64,000 nt of DNA. It comes from DASTFY01 sp963769115 (GTDB lineage: Bacteria; Actinomycetota; Acidimicrobiia; Acidimicrobiales; Ilumatobacteraceae). Below are positions 8,462 to 17,090 of this stretch, piece after piece; the first letter of the stretch is position 1; the number at the start of each line of letters is the position of its first letter. A program made the position numbers and the translations under genes. Under the pieces are notes generated by a model that did no database searches, was not told the DNA's origin, and worked only from the letters and a program-made list of their open reading frames with translations. Where the stretch lies: contig CAVYKN010000019.1 in assembly GCA_963769115.1 (NCBI GenBank), positions 310,001 to 374,000 on the forward strand, given 5' to 3'.

Positions 8462-9145
8462 ATGGTGAGCGACGTGGAGCAACGATCAACCCGCGACCGC
8501 CCGTCCGGCGACGGACCGGCGACGGCGCGCCGGCACACGGATCAGGGACTCGAGCGCAAGCAGCAGCTGCTCGACGCCGCGGAGACCCTGTTCGCCAGCG
8601 GCGGCTACGGGCCCACCCGGATCGCCGACATCTGCGAGACCGCGGGCGTGGCCAAGGGCCTCTTCTACTGGTACTTCGAGAACAAGGAGACGCTCTTCGC
8701 CGAGCTCGTGCGCTCGGTCCGCCAGCAGCTCCGACGGGCCCAGGCGGCGGCGATGGACGACGACGCCGACCCTGTGACCCGCCTGCGCCAGGGCACCGAG
8801 GCCTCGGTGCGCTTCATGGCCGAGCACGGCCGCTTCTTCGCGCTCCTCGAGGTCGAGCGCCACGACCAGCGGGTCGCGGCTGTGTTGCGGGAGAGCGGCG
8901 ACGTCTACGTCCAGGACGCGGCGCGCCTGGTGAAAGAGGCCCAGACAGCCGGTCTGATCCCCGACGAGCACGATCCCACGCTGCTCGCCATCGGTGTCCT
9001 CGGCGCCGTCGCGCAGTTCTCGCACTACCACCGCACCGGGCGACTGAAGATGTCGATCGAGGCGCTGGCGACCTTCGTGGGGCAGTGGACGATCCAGGCC
9101 CTGGCCGCCGTCCCCAACTCCGCGGCCGCCCCCACCGCGCGCTGA
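8462..9145 (+). CDS. TetR/AcrR family transcriptional regulator
   Basis: A 227-residue one-component regulator. The N-terminal helix-turn-helix (about residues 31-78) reads LLDAAETLFASGGYGPTR, then IADICETAGVAKGLFYWYF, the classic TetR pattern. The C-terminal ligand domain has no recognisable signature. ATG 8462 is chosen; a TTG at 8420 in the same frame lies inside the palindrome and is unlikely to be used. The divergent ferredoxin is the most probable target besides its own gene. The M48 gene follows in the same direction after 41 bp. Confidence 0.88.
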   Translation: MVSDVEQRSTRDRPSGDGPATARRHTDQGLERKQQLLDAAETLFASGGYGPTRIADICETAGVAKGLFYWYFENKETLFAELVRSVRQQLRRAQAAAMDDDADPVTRLRQGTEASVRFMAEHGRFFALLEVERHDQRVAAVLRESGDVYVQDAARLVKEAQTAGLIPDEHDPTLLAIGVLGAVAQFSHYHRTGRLKMSIEALATFVGQWTIQALAAVPNSAAAPTAR

Positions 9146-9186
9146 AGCCCGACTTTCCTGTTCCTCTGCCTGGGAGGGGACGTACC

Positions 9187-10314
9187 ATGCAGCGACACAT
9201 CTCGTCGCAGGAGGACGCGCTGAACAGCTCGGGCCCGGCTCGCCGGGGGTGGTACCGGGTCCCCGGTGAACCCGGGCGGTTGCGGTGGTGGGACGGCGCC
9301 CGCTGGACCGAGGACGAGTTCGTCCTGCCGGGCTCGGAGGCGGAGTCCGTCGACCACCACCCGACCCGGCGCGCCCAACCCGAGCGCCGCGCCGGTCAGC
9401 AGGGCACCGCACCCGACCGCGTGCGCGCGTTCGACACCCGAAGCGGCCGGCGGCCTGACACGTCAGCGTTCGCGGTGCTCGTGCCGACCGCGGCGCTGCT
9501 GCCCGTGTCCCTGGTGGCCCTGGCCGCCTTCTGGCTCGTCGTGCGCCTCGTGGCGCCCGTGCCCTACTGGGCCTTCGCAGTCGGCTATCTGGCGGCGGGC
9601 ATCCTCATGTTCCTCCGACCCGTGCAGCGGCTCCTCCTGAGCTGGCTGTACGGCGCCCGCCGCCCCACGCCCGAGGAGCTCGACCGCCTCGAGCCCGCCT
9701 GGCACGACGTCGTGGAGCAGGCCGGCCTGCCCGCCCACCGGTTCGTCCTCGCCGTGACGGACTCGTCCGAGCTGAACGCCTATGCCTGTGGCGGTCACGT
9801 CGTCGCCGTCAGCACCGGCGCGCTCGAGCTGCTGCCGGACGACGAGCTGCACGGCGTGCTCGCCCACGAGCTCGGTCACCACCTCGGGCTGCACACCGTG
9901 GCGCTCACCATCACCCACTGGCTCTCGCTGCCGATCATCACGCTGGCCCGCGTCGGCTTCCTCCTCGAACGGCTGGCCCAGGCCGCGGCCGAGGTCCTGG
10001 CCCAGCGATCGGCGGGGTTGGCGCTCATCGGCCGCATCGTCAGCGCCATGCTCCAACTCCTGGCCCTGGCTTTCCTCGCCACGGTCCTCGTGGCCCGGCG
10101 CATCGGCGACCGCCTGGGTCGGTCGGCCGAGTTCGCCGCCGACCAGCGAGCCATCGACATGGGCTACGGGCGGCACCTCGCGCTCGCCCTGCGCCGGGTC
10201 CATGCCCTCGACCGTCAGGAGGGCGACGGGGAGCCGCGCGCCATCGGCGGCCATCCCTCGCCCATGCTCCGCTCGGCCCGCATCGAAGCCCGGCTGCGGA
10301 CCGAACGGGCCTGA
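9187..10314 (+). CDS. M48 family metalloprotease with N-terminal DUF2510 domain
   Basis: A membrane zinc protease of 375 residues. Residues 20-45 form a DUF2510 motif (GWYRVPGEPGRLRWWDG then ARWTE), a short Trp-rich module seen at the N-termini of actinobacterial membrane proteins. Two hydrophobic segments follow (about 100-150), then the M48 zinc site HELGHH near residue 226, a further membrane segment, and the third ligand region EFAADQRAI near 317-325. Known M48 proteases such as HtpX degrade misfolded membrane proteins; the substrate here is unknown. Start chosen at ATG 9187, 7 bases after a GGGAGGGG-like ribosome-binding site. Confidence 0.88.
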   Translation: MQRHISSQEDALNSSGPARRGWYRVPGEPGRLRWWDGARWTEDEFVLPGSEAESVDHHPTRRAQPERRAGQQGTAPDRVRAFDTRSGRRPDTSAFAVLVPTAALLPVSLVALAAFWLVVRLVAPVPYWAFAVGYLAAGILMFLRPVQRLLLSWLYGARRPTPEELDRLEPAWHDVVEQAGLPAHRFVLAVTDSSELNAYACGGHVVAVSTGALELLPDDELHGVLAHELGHHLGLHTVALTITHWLSLPIITLARVGFLLERLAQAAAEVLAQRSAGLALIGRIVSAMLQLLALAFLATVLVARRIGDRLGRSAEFAADQRAIDMGYGRHLALALRRVHALDRQEGDGEPRAIGGHPSPMLRSARIEARLRTERA

Positions 10315-10345
10315 CCTGACGACCGCGCAGCCGAACGGAGCGGCC

Positions 10346-10702
10346 TCAGCCGGAGAGCAGCTCGCGCACCCGTGAGGTCGGACGCCCGATGATGGCGCGA
10401 TCGGCGGTCACGATGATCGGACGCTGCATCAGCGCCTTGCGCTCCAGCAGCAGATCGATGACGGGCCCGGCCTCCGTGTAGTCGTCGGCGTCCAGCTCGA
10501 GCTTCGCGAACAGCGAGTCCTTACGGACCAGATCGGCCACGGGGTCCTCGAGCACGGCCACGATGCGCTCCAGCGTCTCCCGGTCCGGCGGTGTCTTGAG
10601 GTACTCGACGACGTCGAACTCGACGCCCAGCTCCCGCGCCGCGGCGACAGCGTTCTTGGAGGACCCACACTGGGGGTTGTGGTAGATGGTCACGTCGGCC
10701 AC
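10346..10702 (-). CDS. arsC: ArsC-family protein (glutaredoxin-linked arsenate reductase fold)
   Basis: The protein has 118 residues and shows the ArsC/Spx fold: HNPQCGSSKNA at residues 8-18, with the catalytic cysteine at 12, and the downstream RPIIVTADRAIIGRP segment that holds the product-binding arginines. In the glutaredoxin-linked class these residues reduce arsenate to arsenite. No arsenite pump or ArsR regulator is nearby, so a general thiol role is also possible. The gene stands alone between two plus-strand genes, about 30 bp from each. Confidence 0.85.
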   Translation of the reverse strand: MADVTIYHNPQCGSSKNAVAAARELGVEFDVVEYLKTPPDRETLERIVAVLEDPVADLVRKDSLFAKLELDADDYTEAGPVIDLLLERKALMQRPIIVTADRAIIGRPTSRVRELLSG

Positions 10703-10731
10703 GGCCCGAACACTACGGCTACCGTGCCCGG

Positions 10732-11505
10732 ATGCGGCTCCTGGCGCTGCGCTGCGGTGACATCAGGACGGACCCCGGCCTGCTGCTCGACGGTCGGCGG
10801 TCCGAACAGACCTTCGACATCCCCGTGATGACCCACGCCATCGACACGGGCGACGGCGTCCTGGTCTGGGACACGGGCATGAACGCCCGCTGCCTGGAGG
10901 ACCTCGCCGGCTACCTCGGCCCGGCCATGGCGTCGACCTTCCAGCCGCTGGGCGACGCCGAGACGCTGGCCCCGGCCCGGCTCCGGCAGGCCGGCTTCTC
11001 GGGCGACGACATCCGGTGGGTCGTCAACTCCCATCTGCACTTCGATCATTGCGGATGCAACAGCTCCTTCCCGCCGGCGAAGTGGGTGATCCGCGCCCGC
11101 GAGGTCGCGTTCTACCGGAGCAAGCTCGGGCACCCGGCGTTCGGCCTCGGCCCGGACGACCTCGGTCCGGACGATCCGGCACCGTTCGACTACGAGGACC
11201 AGCACGACCTCCTCGGCGACGGCTCCCTCGTCCTGCTCGACACCCGCGGGCACACACCCGGGCACCAGTCGATGCTCGTGACGTTCACCGACGGGCGCCG
11301 ATACGTGCTGGTCGGGGACGCGGCCTACACCCGCGACGCCATCGACGCCGGCCAGCCCCAGGGCCGCCCGTGGAACCAGGAGCTGGCGATCGCCGCCATC
11401 GCCCGCCTGAAGGCACTCGAGGACGCGGGCGCCACGCTCCTGCTCGCCCACGACAGCGCGCAGTGGAGCGATGTGGACGACGTGGCGGACGTCCACGCGG
11501 CCTGA
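10732..11505 (+). CDS. Metallo-beta-lactamase fold hydrolase, N-acyl homoserine lactonase-like
   Basis: A 257-residue cytoplasmic protein. SHLHFDHCG near residues 99-107 is the HxHxDH di-metal site, TRGHTPGHQ near 175 supplies the next His, VGDAAY near 200 the bridging Asp, and LLAHD near 241 the last His. The spacing and the opening (PVMTHAIDTGDGVLVWDTGM) match the AttM/AiiA lactonase group, which opens the lactone ring of acyl-homoserine lactones. Related enzymes act on other lactones, so quorum quenching is possible but unproven. Confidence 0.82.
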   Translation: MRLLALRCGDIRTDPGLLLDGRRSEQTFDIPVMTHAIDTGDGVLVWDTGMNARCLEDLAGYLGPAMASTFQPLGDAETLAPARLRQAGFSGDDIRWVVNSHLHFDHCGCNSSFPPAKWVIRAREVAFYRSKLGHPAFGLGPDDLGPDDPAPFDYEDQHDLLGDGSLVLLDTRGHTPGHQSMLVTFTDGRRYVLVGDAAYTRDAIDAGQPQGRPWNQELAIAAIARLKALEDAGATLLLAHDSAQWSDVDDVADVHAA

Positions 11506-11643
11506 CGCCGGCCGACCACGCTCCGCAGCGGACGCGACGCGCGGCGCGACGTTTCGCGCGGGTCCGTTACAGACCGGTATCCGAGCGCGAACATCGTGGC
11601 TCTGATGTACGTGCGACCCCAGCACGGCTGGTACGACCGAGGG

Positions 11644-12589
11644 GTGACACGGAAGGACCGCAGCCGCGCGCGCCTCAGCCTCGTGACGGCCGGCAGCGTC
11701 GTCCTGTTCACGGTCGCGGCCTGCAGCGCGGTCTCCCCCGAGTCGGCCGTGACCGTCGGTCCCGCGCAAGAACTGGCGGCCGGAACCACTCCTGCCACGG
11801 TCGCCCCGGGCGCGACCCCCGCCCCGGCCGCCGGCACCAACCCGTCCGCGGCCGGCGGCCAGGCGGCACCGCCCGTCCCGGCCGGCAGCGCCCTCCTCCC
11901 CATCTTCTTCGTGCGCGACGGCAAGCTGGGCGTGGCCCGGCGGGCGCTCCCCGCCGACGCCAAGATCGTCGACAGCGCGCTGGGTGCCCTGTTGCAAGGG
12001 CCCTCGGAGGCCGAGACCGCGGCCGGGCTGACCACGGCGGTGCCGGGCCTCACCCGAGTCCGGAGCACCGCGCTCATGGGCGACGTCTTGGTCATCGACC
12101 TCTCCGGCTCCTTCTCGACCCTCGGCCCTCCCGGGAGCTCCGAGCTGCGCCTCGCCCAGATCGTCTACACGGTCAGCGTCTTCCCCGTCCGCGTGCTGTT
12201 CCACATCGACGGTCAGCCGGCGCGTGCGGTCGGCGGCTACATCCTCCCCGATCGCCCCGTGACCCGTGACGACTTCGCGGCCTGGGCACCGCCGGTGCTG
12301 GTGGAGTCGGTCGGCCCGGAGGACGTGCTCACCAACGGCACCGAGATCAGCGGTTCCACAGCGGCGGCCGAGACCGGGCGTCGGCATGCGCATCAGCGAC
12401 GCCGCCGGCCAGGTGCTGTTCGAAGGCATCACCCGGTCCACCCGGGACGACGGCCTGCGCCATCCCTTCCGCGCCGCCGCCCCGTTCCTCCTCAGCCAGC
12501 CCGGGCCGGGCACGCTGACCGTCTGGGAGCTGGAACCGGCTCCCGGCACGACACCTCTGGTGTTGACCATCCCCGTCCGCCTCGCCTGA
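11644..12589 (+). CDS. GerMN / Gmad2 domain lipoprotein (one frameshift)
   Basis: A secreted lipoprotein. From GTG 11644 a basic n-region and hydrophobic segment lead to the lipobox VAAC, then a Thr/Ala/Pro-rich linker. Residues about 80-200 form a GerMN domain (LLPIFFVRDGKLGVARR, then GALLQGPSEAE, then VLVIDLSGSF). The C-terminal part is a Gmad2 (Ig-like) domain read through a frameshift near 12375: after STAAAETG the sequence resumes as VGMRISDAAGQVLFEG and ends at 12589. Such proteins in non-sporulating actinobacteria are cell-envelope lipoproteins of unknown role. The next gene, an MFS protein, starts 46 bp later. Confidence 0.8.
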
Positions 12590-12634
12590 CCTGTCACCCG
12601 GGCCCGACGCGGCGTCTCCTACGCTGGCGTCACG

Positions 12635-14617
12635 ATGCCGCCCACCTCGTCGGGGCCACTCCCTCCGCCGGCACCGATCGCGGCGACCCCGCCGCCGCCA
12701 CCGCCGCCAGCTCCTGCTCTCCCCGGGCAGCCGCTACCGCCGCCCAGCGCGCCGGCGCCGTACGCCGTCGCCCCGTTCGGTCCAAGCGGGCCGCCATGGC
12801 GGGCCGTGCTGCTGGCCGTCGCCGTGGCGCTCGCCTTCGCGGACGCATCGATCGTCGTGCTCGGCCTGCCCGACATCTACCGCGAGCTCGACACCACCGT
12901 GGTCCAGGCCTCGTGGGTGATCACCGTGTACGCGCTCGTCGTGACGATCGTCGCCGCCGTGCTGGCCCTGCTGGCGTCACGTGTGCGGGCCGGCCTGCTC
13001 ACGCTCATCGGTCTGGTGACCTTCGCCGCCGGCTCCGCGGCCAGCGGCGCGGCGGGGAGCATCGGCGTCCTCTTCGCAGGAAGGGGGTTGCAGGGCATCG
13101 GCGCCGCGCTGGCCCTGGTCGGCTCGCTGCCCGTCCTGTCCTCCTTGACCGGGAGCAGCGGACGGGGCCGCACGTGGTGGGTCACGGCCGCCGCGTTCGG
13201 GGCCGCGGTCGGGCCCGCGCTCGGGGGAGTCCTCACCCAGGCGTTCGCGTGGCGGGCCATCTTCATCGTGCAGGTGCCGGTGGCGCTCCTGGCCCTGCTC
13301 GCGCTCGTCGGTCCCGGTCGCCCGGACGCCGACCGCGCCGACGATCGCGCTGACGCCGCACCCGTGGCGGCCGACGAGCGTCCCGGCGCCACGACCTGGC
13401 TGGCCAACGCCGGCGAGTTGCTCACGTTCGCCGCTCTCGTCGGCGCGCTGTTCCTCGGCGTCCTGCTGCTCGTCGTCGTCTGGGACTACCAGCCCATCGC
13501 CGGCGCCGCCGTCGTCAGCGCCCTGCCGGCGGCGTCGTTCGCGGTGCGTCCGCTCGGCCACCGGCTGACAGCGGCCGTGGCGGGAGGCGCCGGCGCGGTC
13601 GTGCTCGCTGCCGGCCTGGCCGGGCTGGCCGTGCTGCCGCGCGTGAGCGGCTGGCTGGCCGCCGTCGCGTTCGCGTTCTGTGGCGCAGGCATGGGCTTGG
13701 CGCTCTCCGTCCTCGGCCCGGCCAGCCTGCCCGACGGCGCCCGCCCGATCGCGGCGGCCAGCCGCTCGGTCGCCGCCCGCCACGCCGGACTCATGCTCGG
13801 GCTCCTGCTCATCGCCCCCGTGCTGGCCGGGCAACTGGAGGCGAAGGCGGACCAGGCCGCGTTGGCTGGCACGGCCTCGATGCTGGAGGCCGAGCTGCCG
13901 CTGCGTCAGAAGATCCCGGTCGCGTGGGCGTTGCGCAACGAGATCGAGAGCACGCCGGACGGCGAGGTCCCGGACATCGACGCCGTGTTCGAGGCCCAGG
14001 GGGCCGACGACAGCGACGAGCTGGCGGCGGCTCGCGACGACCTCGTCGAGGTCATCACGGCCATCCTCACGCGGGCTTTCCGGTCGTCGTTCCTCATCGC
14101 CGCCGTCCTGGCCCTGCTGGCACTGGTCCCCATCCTGCTGGTGGCGTGGAGGAGCCGGACGGTCGCCGTCGCCGTCCGCCCGAGCCTCGCCCCGATCATT
14201 GCCGCCGGGCTGATCACCGGGGCCGCGGTCGGGTTCGTGGTGGCCGAGTGGAACCGCGGAGCGCAGGAGTTCGGCCGGTACGAGGCGGCCGACCCGTGCG
14301 CCGCGCCCCCCGACACGTACCCCGGAAGCGGCCTCGACGCGACCGTGCAGCGGATCGCGCTCGGCGGGTTGAACGGGGCGGCCTGCGAGCTGGGCACCAG
14401 CCGGGAGACGCTGGTGCTCTCGCTCGATTCGGAGTCGGGCATCGGCGACGTGACGTGGGACCGGGACACGGCCGCGGAAGCGATCCAGTCCGGCACGTCG
14501 AGGGCGATCGACGACGCCGTCGAGCGGGGCACGCTGCCCGGTTGGGCCGGACGGGTGCTGGGCTTCGTGGTCGAACGGGCGCCGATCGACTGGCTCCTCG
14601 AGCGCCTGCCCTTCTGA
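12635..14617 (+). CDS. Large MFS transporter with Pro-rich N-terminus and extra C-terminal domain
   Basis: A 660-residue membrane protein. The first 53 residues are Pro/Ala-rich with a run of seven prolines. From about 55 the sequence is an MFS protein of the DHA2/EmrB type: FADASIVVLGLPDIYREL and ASWVITVYALVV are standard helix 1 and 2 phrases, and GRGLQGIGAALAL a standard helix-4 phrase. Unlike ordinary family members it carries a large inserted loop with charged residues (about 405-470), one further helix near 520, and a soluble tail of about 120 residues containing two cysteines, probably outside the membrane. The transport substrate is unknown; the extra domains suggest a specialised envelope role. 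Confidence 0.8.
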   Translation: MPPTSSGPLPPPAPIAATPPPPPPPAPALPGQPLPPPSAPAPYAVAPFGPSGPPWRAVLLAVAVALAFADASIVVLGLPDIYRELDTTVVQASWVITVYALVVTIVAAVLALLASRVRAGLLTLIGLVTFAAGSAASGAAGSIGVLFAGRGLQGIGAALALVGSLPVLSSLTGSSGRGRTWWVTAAAFGAAVGPALGGVLTQAFAWRAIFIVQVPVALLALLALVGPGRPDADRADDRADAAPVAADERPGATTWLANAGELLTFAALVGALFLGVLLLVVVWDYQPIAGAAVVSALPAASFAVRPLGHRLTAAVAGGAGAVVLAAGLAGLAVLPRVSGWLAAVAFAFCGAGMGLALSVLGPASLPDGARPIAAASRSVAARHAGLMLGLLLIAPVLAGQLEAKADQAALAGTASMLEAELPLRQKIPVAWALRNEIESTPDGEVPDIDAVFEAQGADDSDELAAARDDLVEVITAILTRAFRSSFLIAAVLALLALVPILLVAWRSRTVAVAVRPSLAPIIAAGLITGAAVGFVVAEWNRGAQEFGRYEAADPCAAPPDTYPGSGLDATVQRIALGGLNGAACELGTSRETLVLSLDSESGIGDVTWDRDTAAEAIQSGTSRAIDDAVERGTLPGWAGRVLGFVVERAPIDWLLERLPF

Positions 14618-14667
14618 GCGGAGAACCCGGACCGGACGTGTAGCACCGGCGTGCCACACTGCGCGCG

Positions 14668-15372
14668 ATGCCTGACGACAGCGTGCTGGCGGAGCACGAT
14701 CCATACGACCTGATGGACGCTGAAGCCGCCCGCCTCGAGGGGTGGTTCGGAGGCCTCGGCGCCGGGGACTGGGGGGAGCCGTCCGCCTGCGAGGGGTGGA
14801 GCGTGCAGGACGTCCTGGCCCACCTCGGCTTCGGCGAGGAGTACAACGCGGCCTGCTTCGACGAGGACGTCCCGGCCTTCGTCGAGCGCTTCACGTCGAG
14901 GGGCGCGACGGACATGGACGGCTTCAACGCGCTCGGCGTGAGCGACCGAGCGGGCCGCTCGCCGGCCGAGCTGCTGGACGAGTGGCGCTCGGGCTGCGCC
15001 CGCACGCGCTCGGAGCTGCGACGCCGAGACGGCCAGGACATCACGACGTCGGCCGGGCCCTATCCGGCCCGCTGGCAGGCCTGGCACCTGGCCAGCGAGC
15101 TGGCCACCCACGCCGACGACATCGGGGTGCCGGAGACCGCCGCCGAGGCCGACGGCCGCTTGGCGTGGCGGGTGGGGTTCGCCCGCTTCGCGCTCGACGA
15201 GGCGCGGCCGGAGGTCACGGTGGAGCCGGGGCCGGGCGGCTTCACCGTGCGGGCCGGCGACCGGGAGGTCTCGCTCGACGACGCCGGGCTCGTCGACGCC
15301 GTCAACGGTCGGCTCCCGCCGGACCACCCTGTGGATCCGGCCCTGCGCCCGATCCTGAGCGCGCTGGCGTGA
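14668..15372 (+). CDS. Maleylpyruvate isomerase N-terminal (MDMPI/DinB-like) domain protein
   Basis: A 234-residue cytoplasmic protein with the mycothiol-dependent maleylpyruvate isomerase N-terminal fold, a DinB-like four-helix bundle. Visible signatures are EPSACEGWSVQDVLAHLGF near residues 35-55, including the metal-binding His of the VLAHL segment, and WHLASELATHADDIGVP near 140-155 with further His residues. Family members bind a metal and use mycothiol or other thiols. The stop is overlapped by the GTG of the methyltransferase (GTGA), so the two are translationally coupled. Confidence 0.8.
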   Translation: MPDDSVLAEHDPYDLMDAEAARLEGWFGGLGAGDWGEPSACEGWSVQDVLAHLGFGEEYNAACFDEDVPAFVERFTSRGATDMDGFNALGVSDRAGRSPAELLDEWRSGCARTRSELRRRDGQDITTSAGPYPARWQAWHLASELATHADDIGVPETAAEADGRLAWRVGFARFALDEARPEVTVEPGPGGFTVRAGDREVSLDDAGLVDAVNGRLPPDHPVDPALRPILSALA

Positions 15373-16139
15373 CGTCCCAGGGCTCCGTTGGCTCCGTCGG
15401 CCGCGTCGGCGCGTACGGCGCCGGGACCTACGGCGACCGCATCGCGGACATCTACGACGACCTCTACCAGTTCCCCACCCAGACGGAGGCGGCGGTCGAC
15501 CTGCTGGCCGAGCTCGCCGGCGGCGGCCCGGCCCTCGAGCTCGGCATCGGCACCGGCCGCCTCGCCCTCCCTCTGGCTGCACGCGGCGTCACCGTGCTCG
15601 GGATCGACGCCTCCGACGCGATGGTGGCGAAGCTGCGGGCCAAGCCCGGCGGGCCCGGGATCGACGTGACCATCGGCGACTTCTCGGACGTCCCCGGGGA
15701 GACGCCCTGCCGGCTCGTCTACGTGGTCTTCAACACCTTCTTCGCGCTCCTCAGCCAGGACGACCAGCTGCGGTGCTTCGAGCGGGTGGCAGCGCGGCTG
15801 GAGGCCGGGGGGCGGTTCCTGATGGAGGCGTTCGTCCCCGACCTGGCCCGGTTCGACCGCGGCCAACGGACGTCGAGCAGCCACGTCCTCACCGATGCGG
15901 TGGCGCTCGAGGCCAGCGCGCACCATCCGGCCAGCCAGCGGGTGGACAGCGCCCACGTCGTCATCGCCGAATCCGGCACCCGCATCTACCCCGTGCAGAT
16001 CCGGTACTGCTGGCCGAGCGAGCTGGACCTCATGGCCCGGTTGGCCGGGCTCACGCTCGAGGATCGGTGGGCGGACTGGCAGCGCTCACCGTTCACCGAT
16101 GACAGCGGCAACCACGTGTCGGTGTGGAGGCGGTCGTGA
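15369..16139 (+). CDS. Class I SAM-dependent methyltransferase
   Basis: A 256-residue methyltransferase. Motif I (ALELGIGTGRLALPLA, residues 55-70) is the SAM-binding glycine loop, VLGIDASDAMVAKL supplies the acidic residue of motif II, and the motif IV/post-motif region is VYVVFNTFFALL. The C-terminal half resembles the uncharacterised small-molecule methyltransferase group rather than rRNA or DNA enzymes. GTG 15369 is chosen because it overlaps the preceding stop by 4 bases, and its own stop overlaps the GTG of the AlkB homologue in the same manner. Confidence 0.85.
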   Translation: MTSQGSVGSVGRVGAYGAGTYGDRIADIYDDLYQFPTQTEAAVDLLAELAGGGPALELGIGTGRLALPLAARGVTVLGIDASDAMVAKLRAKPGGPGIDVTIGDFSDVPGETPCRLVYVVFNTFFALLSQDDQLRCFERVAARLEAGGRFLMEAFVPDLARFDRGQRTSSSHVLTDAVALEASAHHPASQRVDSAHVVIAESGTRIYPVQIRYCWPSELDLMARLAGLTLEDRWADWQRSPFTDDSGNHVSVWRRS

Positions 16140-16810
16140 GCGCGCCCGCCCGCCCTCCGGTCGGGGCACCCACGGCCTGGCTGGCCGCGGACGTGGCGGT
16201 CGAGCGGATCGACCTGGACGAGTCGTCGTGGGTGGACGTCGTGCGCGGCTTCATCCCTCGGGCCGATGAGGTGCACGACGAGCTGGTGGAGCAGGTCCCC
16301 TGGGAGCAGGGCCGGGTGTTCCGCTACGAGCGCTGGATCGACGATCCCCGGCTCTCCGGCTGGCAGGCCGGGAGCGGCCGCCACCCCGCGCTCGTGGAGG
16401 TGGAGCACTGGATCAGCCGGCGCTACCGCGTGCGCTTCGATGGGGTCGCCCTCGCGCAGTACCGGGACGAGCGCGACGGTGTCGGCTTCCACCGCGACCG
16501 GGAGCTGCGCTGGCTGGAGGACACGGTCATCGGCGTCCTGACGATGGGCGCGGCACGCCCGTGGCTGATGCGCCCGCTCACCGGCCACAAGGCCGACTCG
16601 GACGACATGAGCGGGGTCATCGACCTCGGCCCCCGCAGCGGTGACCTCCTGGTGATGGGCGGCCGCTGCCAGGCGGCGTGGTTGCACGCCGTGCCCCAGG
16701 CGCGCGGCCGCGTCCGCAGCCGGGTCTCGGCCCAGTGGCGGTGGACCTCGCGGCGGGGCCGGCGCGACCCGAACCCGTCGTTCTTCGCCCCCCGGCGGTT
16801 CAGCCGCTAG
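16136..16810 (+). CDS. AlkB-like 2-oxoglutarate/Fe(II) dioxygenase
   Basis: A 224-residue oxygenase of the AlkB type. HRD in GVGFHRDRELRW is the HxD iron pair, WLHAVPQ supplies the distal His, and RVRSRVSAQWR carries the two arginines that bind 2-oxoglutarate. The QYRDERDGVGFH segment matches AlkB-family substrate-side phrases. AlkB proteins oxidatively remove methyl groups from N1-methyladenine, N3-methylcytosine or protein lysines. It is the third gene of a coupled trio with a methyltransferase and an MDMPI-like protein. The 3' end overlaps a convergent small lipoprotein gene by 4 bases. Confidence 0.88.
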   Translation: MSAPARPPVGAPTAWLAADVAVERIDLDESSWVDVVRGFIPRADEVHDELVEQVPWEQGRVFRYERWIDDPRLSGWQAGSGRHPALVEVEHWISRRYRVRFDGVALAQYRDERDGVGFHRDRELRWLEDTVIGVLTMGAARPWLMRPLTGHKADSDDMSGVIDLGPRSGDLLVMGGRCQAAWLHAVPQARGRVRSRVSAQWRWTSRRGRRDPNPSFFAPRRFSR

Positions 16811-17034
16811 GAGCGACTTCCACCACGGCCATCATCTCCCTTTGCAACGGTGAGGGTGACGGCGAGCTTCCCACCGTCGCTGGCCAGCACCTCGGGGACG
16901 GCCAGCGGCTCCCCTGTGACCGCTCCTTCGATCGCCGCCGGAGGTGATGAGGACGAGGAGCCGTCGTCGTCCCCGTCCCCGCCGCAGGCGCTGATGACGA
17001 GCACGGCCGCGAGCAACAAGGCCGGCAGCTTCAC
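16807..17034 (-). CDS. Small lipoprotein of unknown function
   Basis: A predicted 75-residue lipoprotein. GTG 17034 gives VKLPALLLAAVLVISACGG, a signal peptide with lipobox ISAC, then a Gly/Asp/Ser linker and about 40 residues of soluble sequence (PLAVPEVLASDGGKLAVTL). The soluble part is too short for a normal domain, so this may be a small protein or the start of a longer one cut by a stop. It converges on the AlkB gene (4-base overlap) and is divergent from the DUF2252 gene. Lgt (6142-7225) would process it. Confidence 0.6.
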   Translation of the reverse strand: MKLPALLLAAVLVISACGGDGDDDGSSSSSPPAAIEGAVTGEPLAVPEVLASDGGKLAVTLTVAKGDDGRGGSRS

Positions 17035-17090
17035 CTCGCCTTCGTCCACGCCACCGTGATCGGGCCGGTCGACGACTAACTTCCGCTCCG

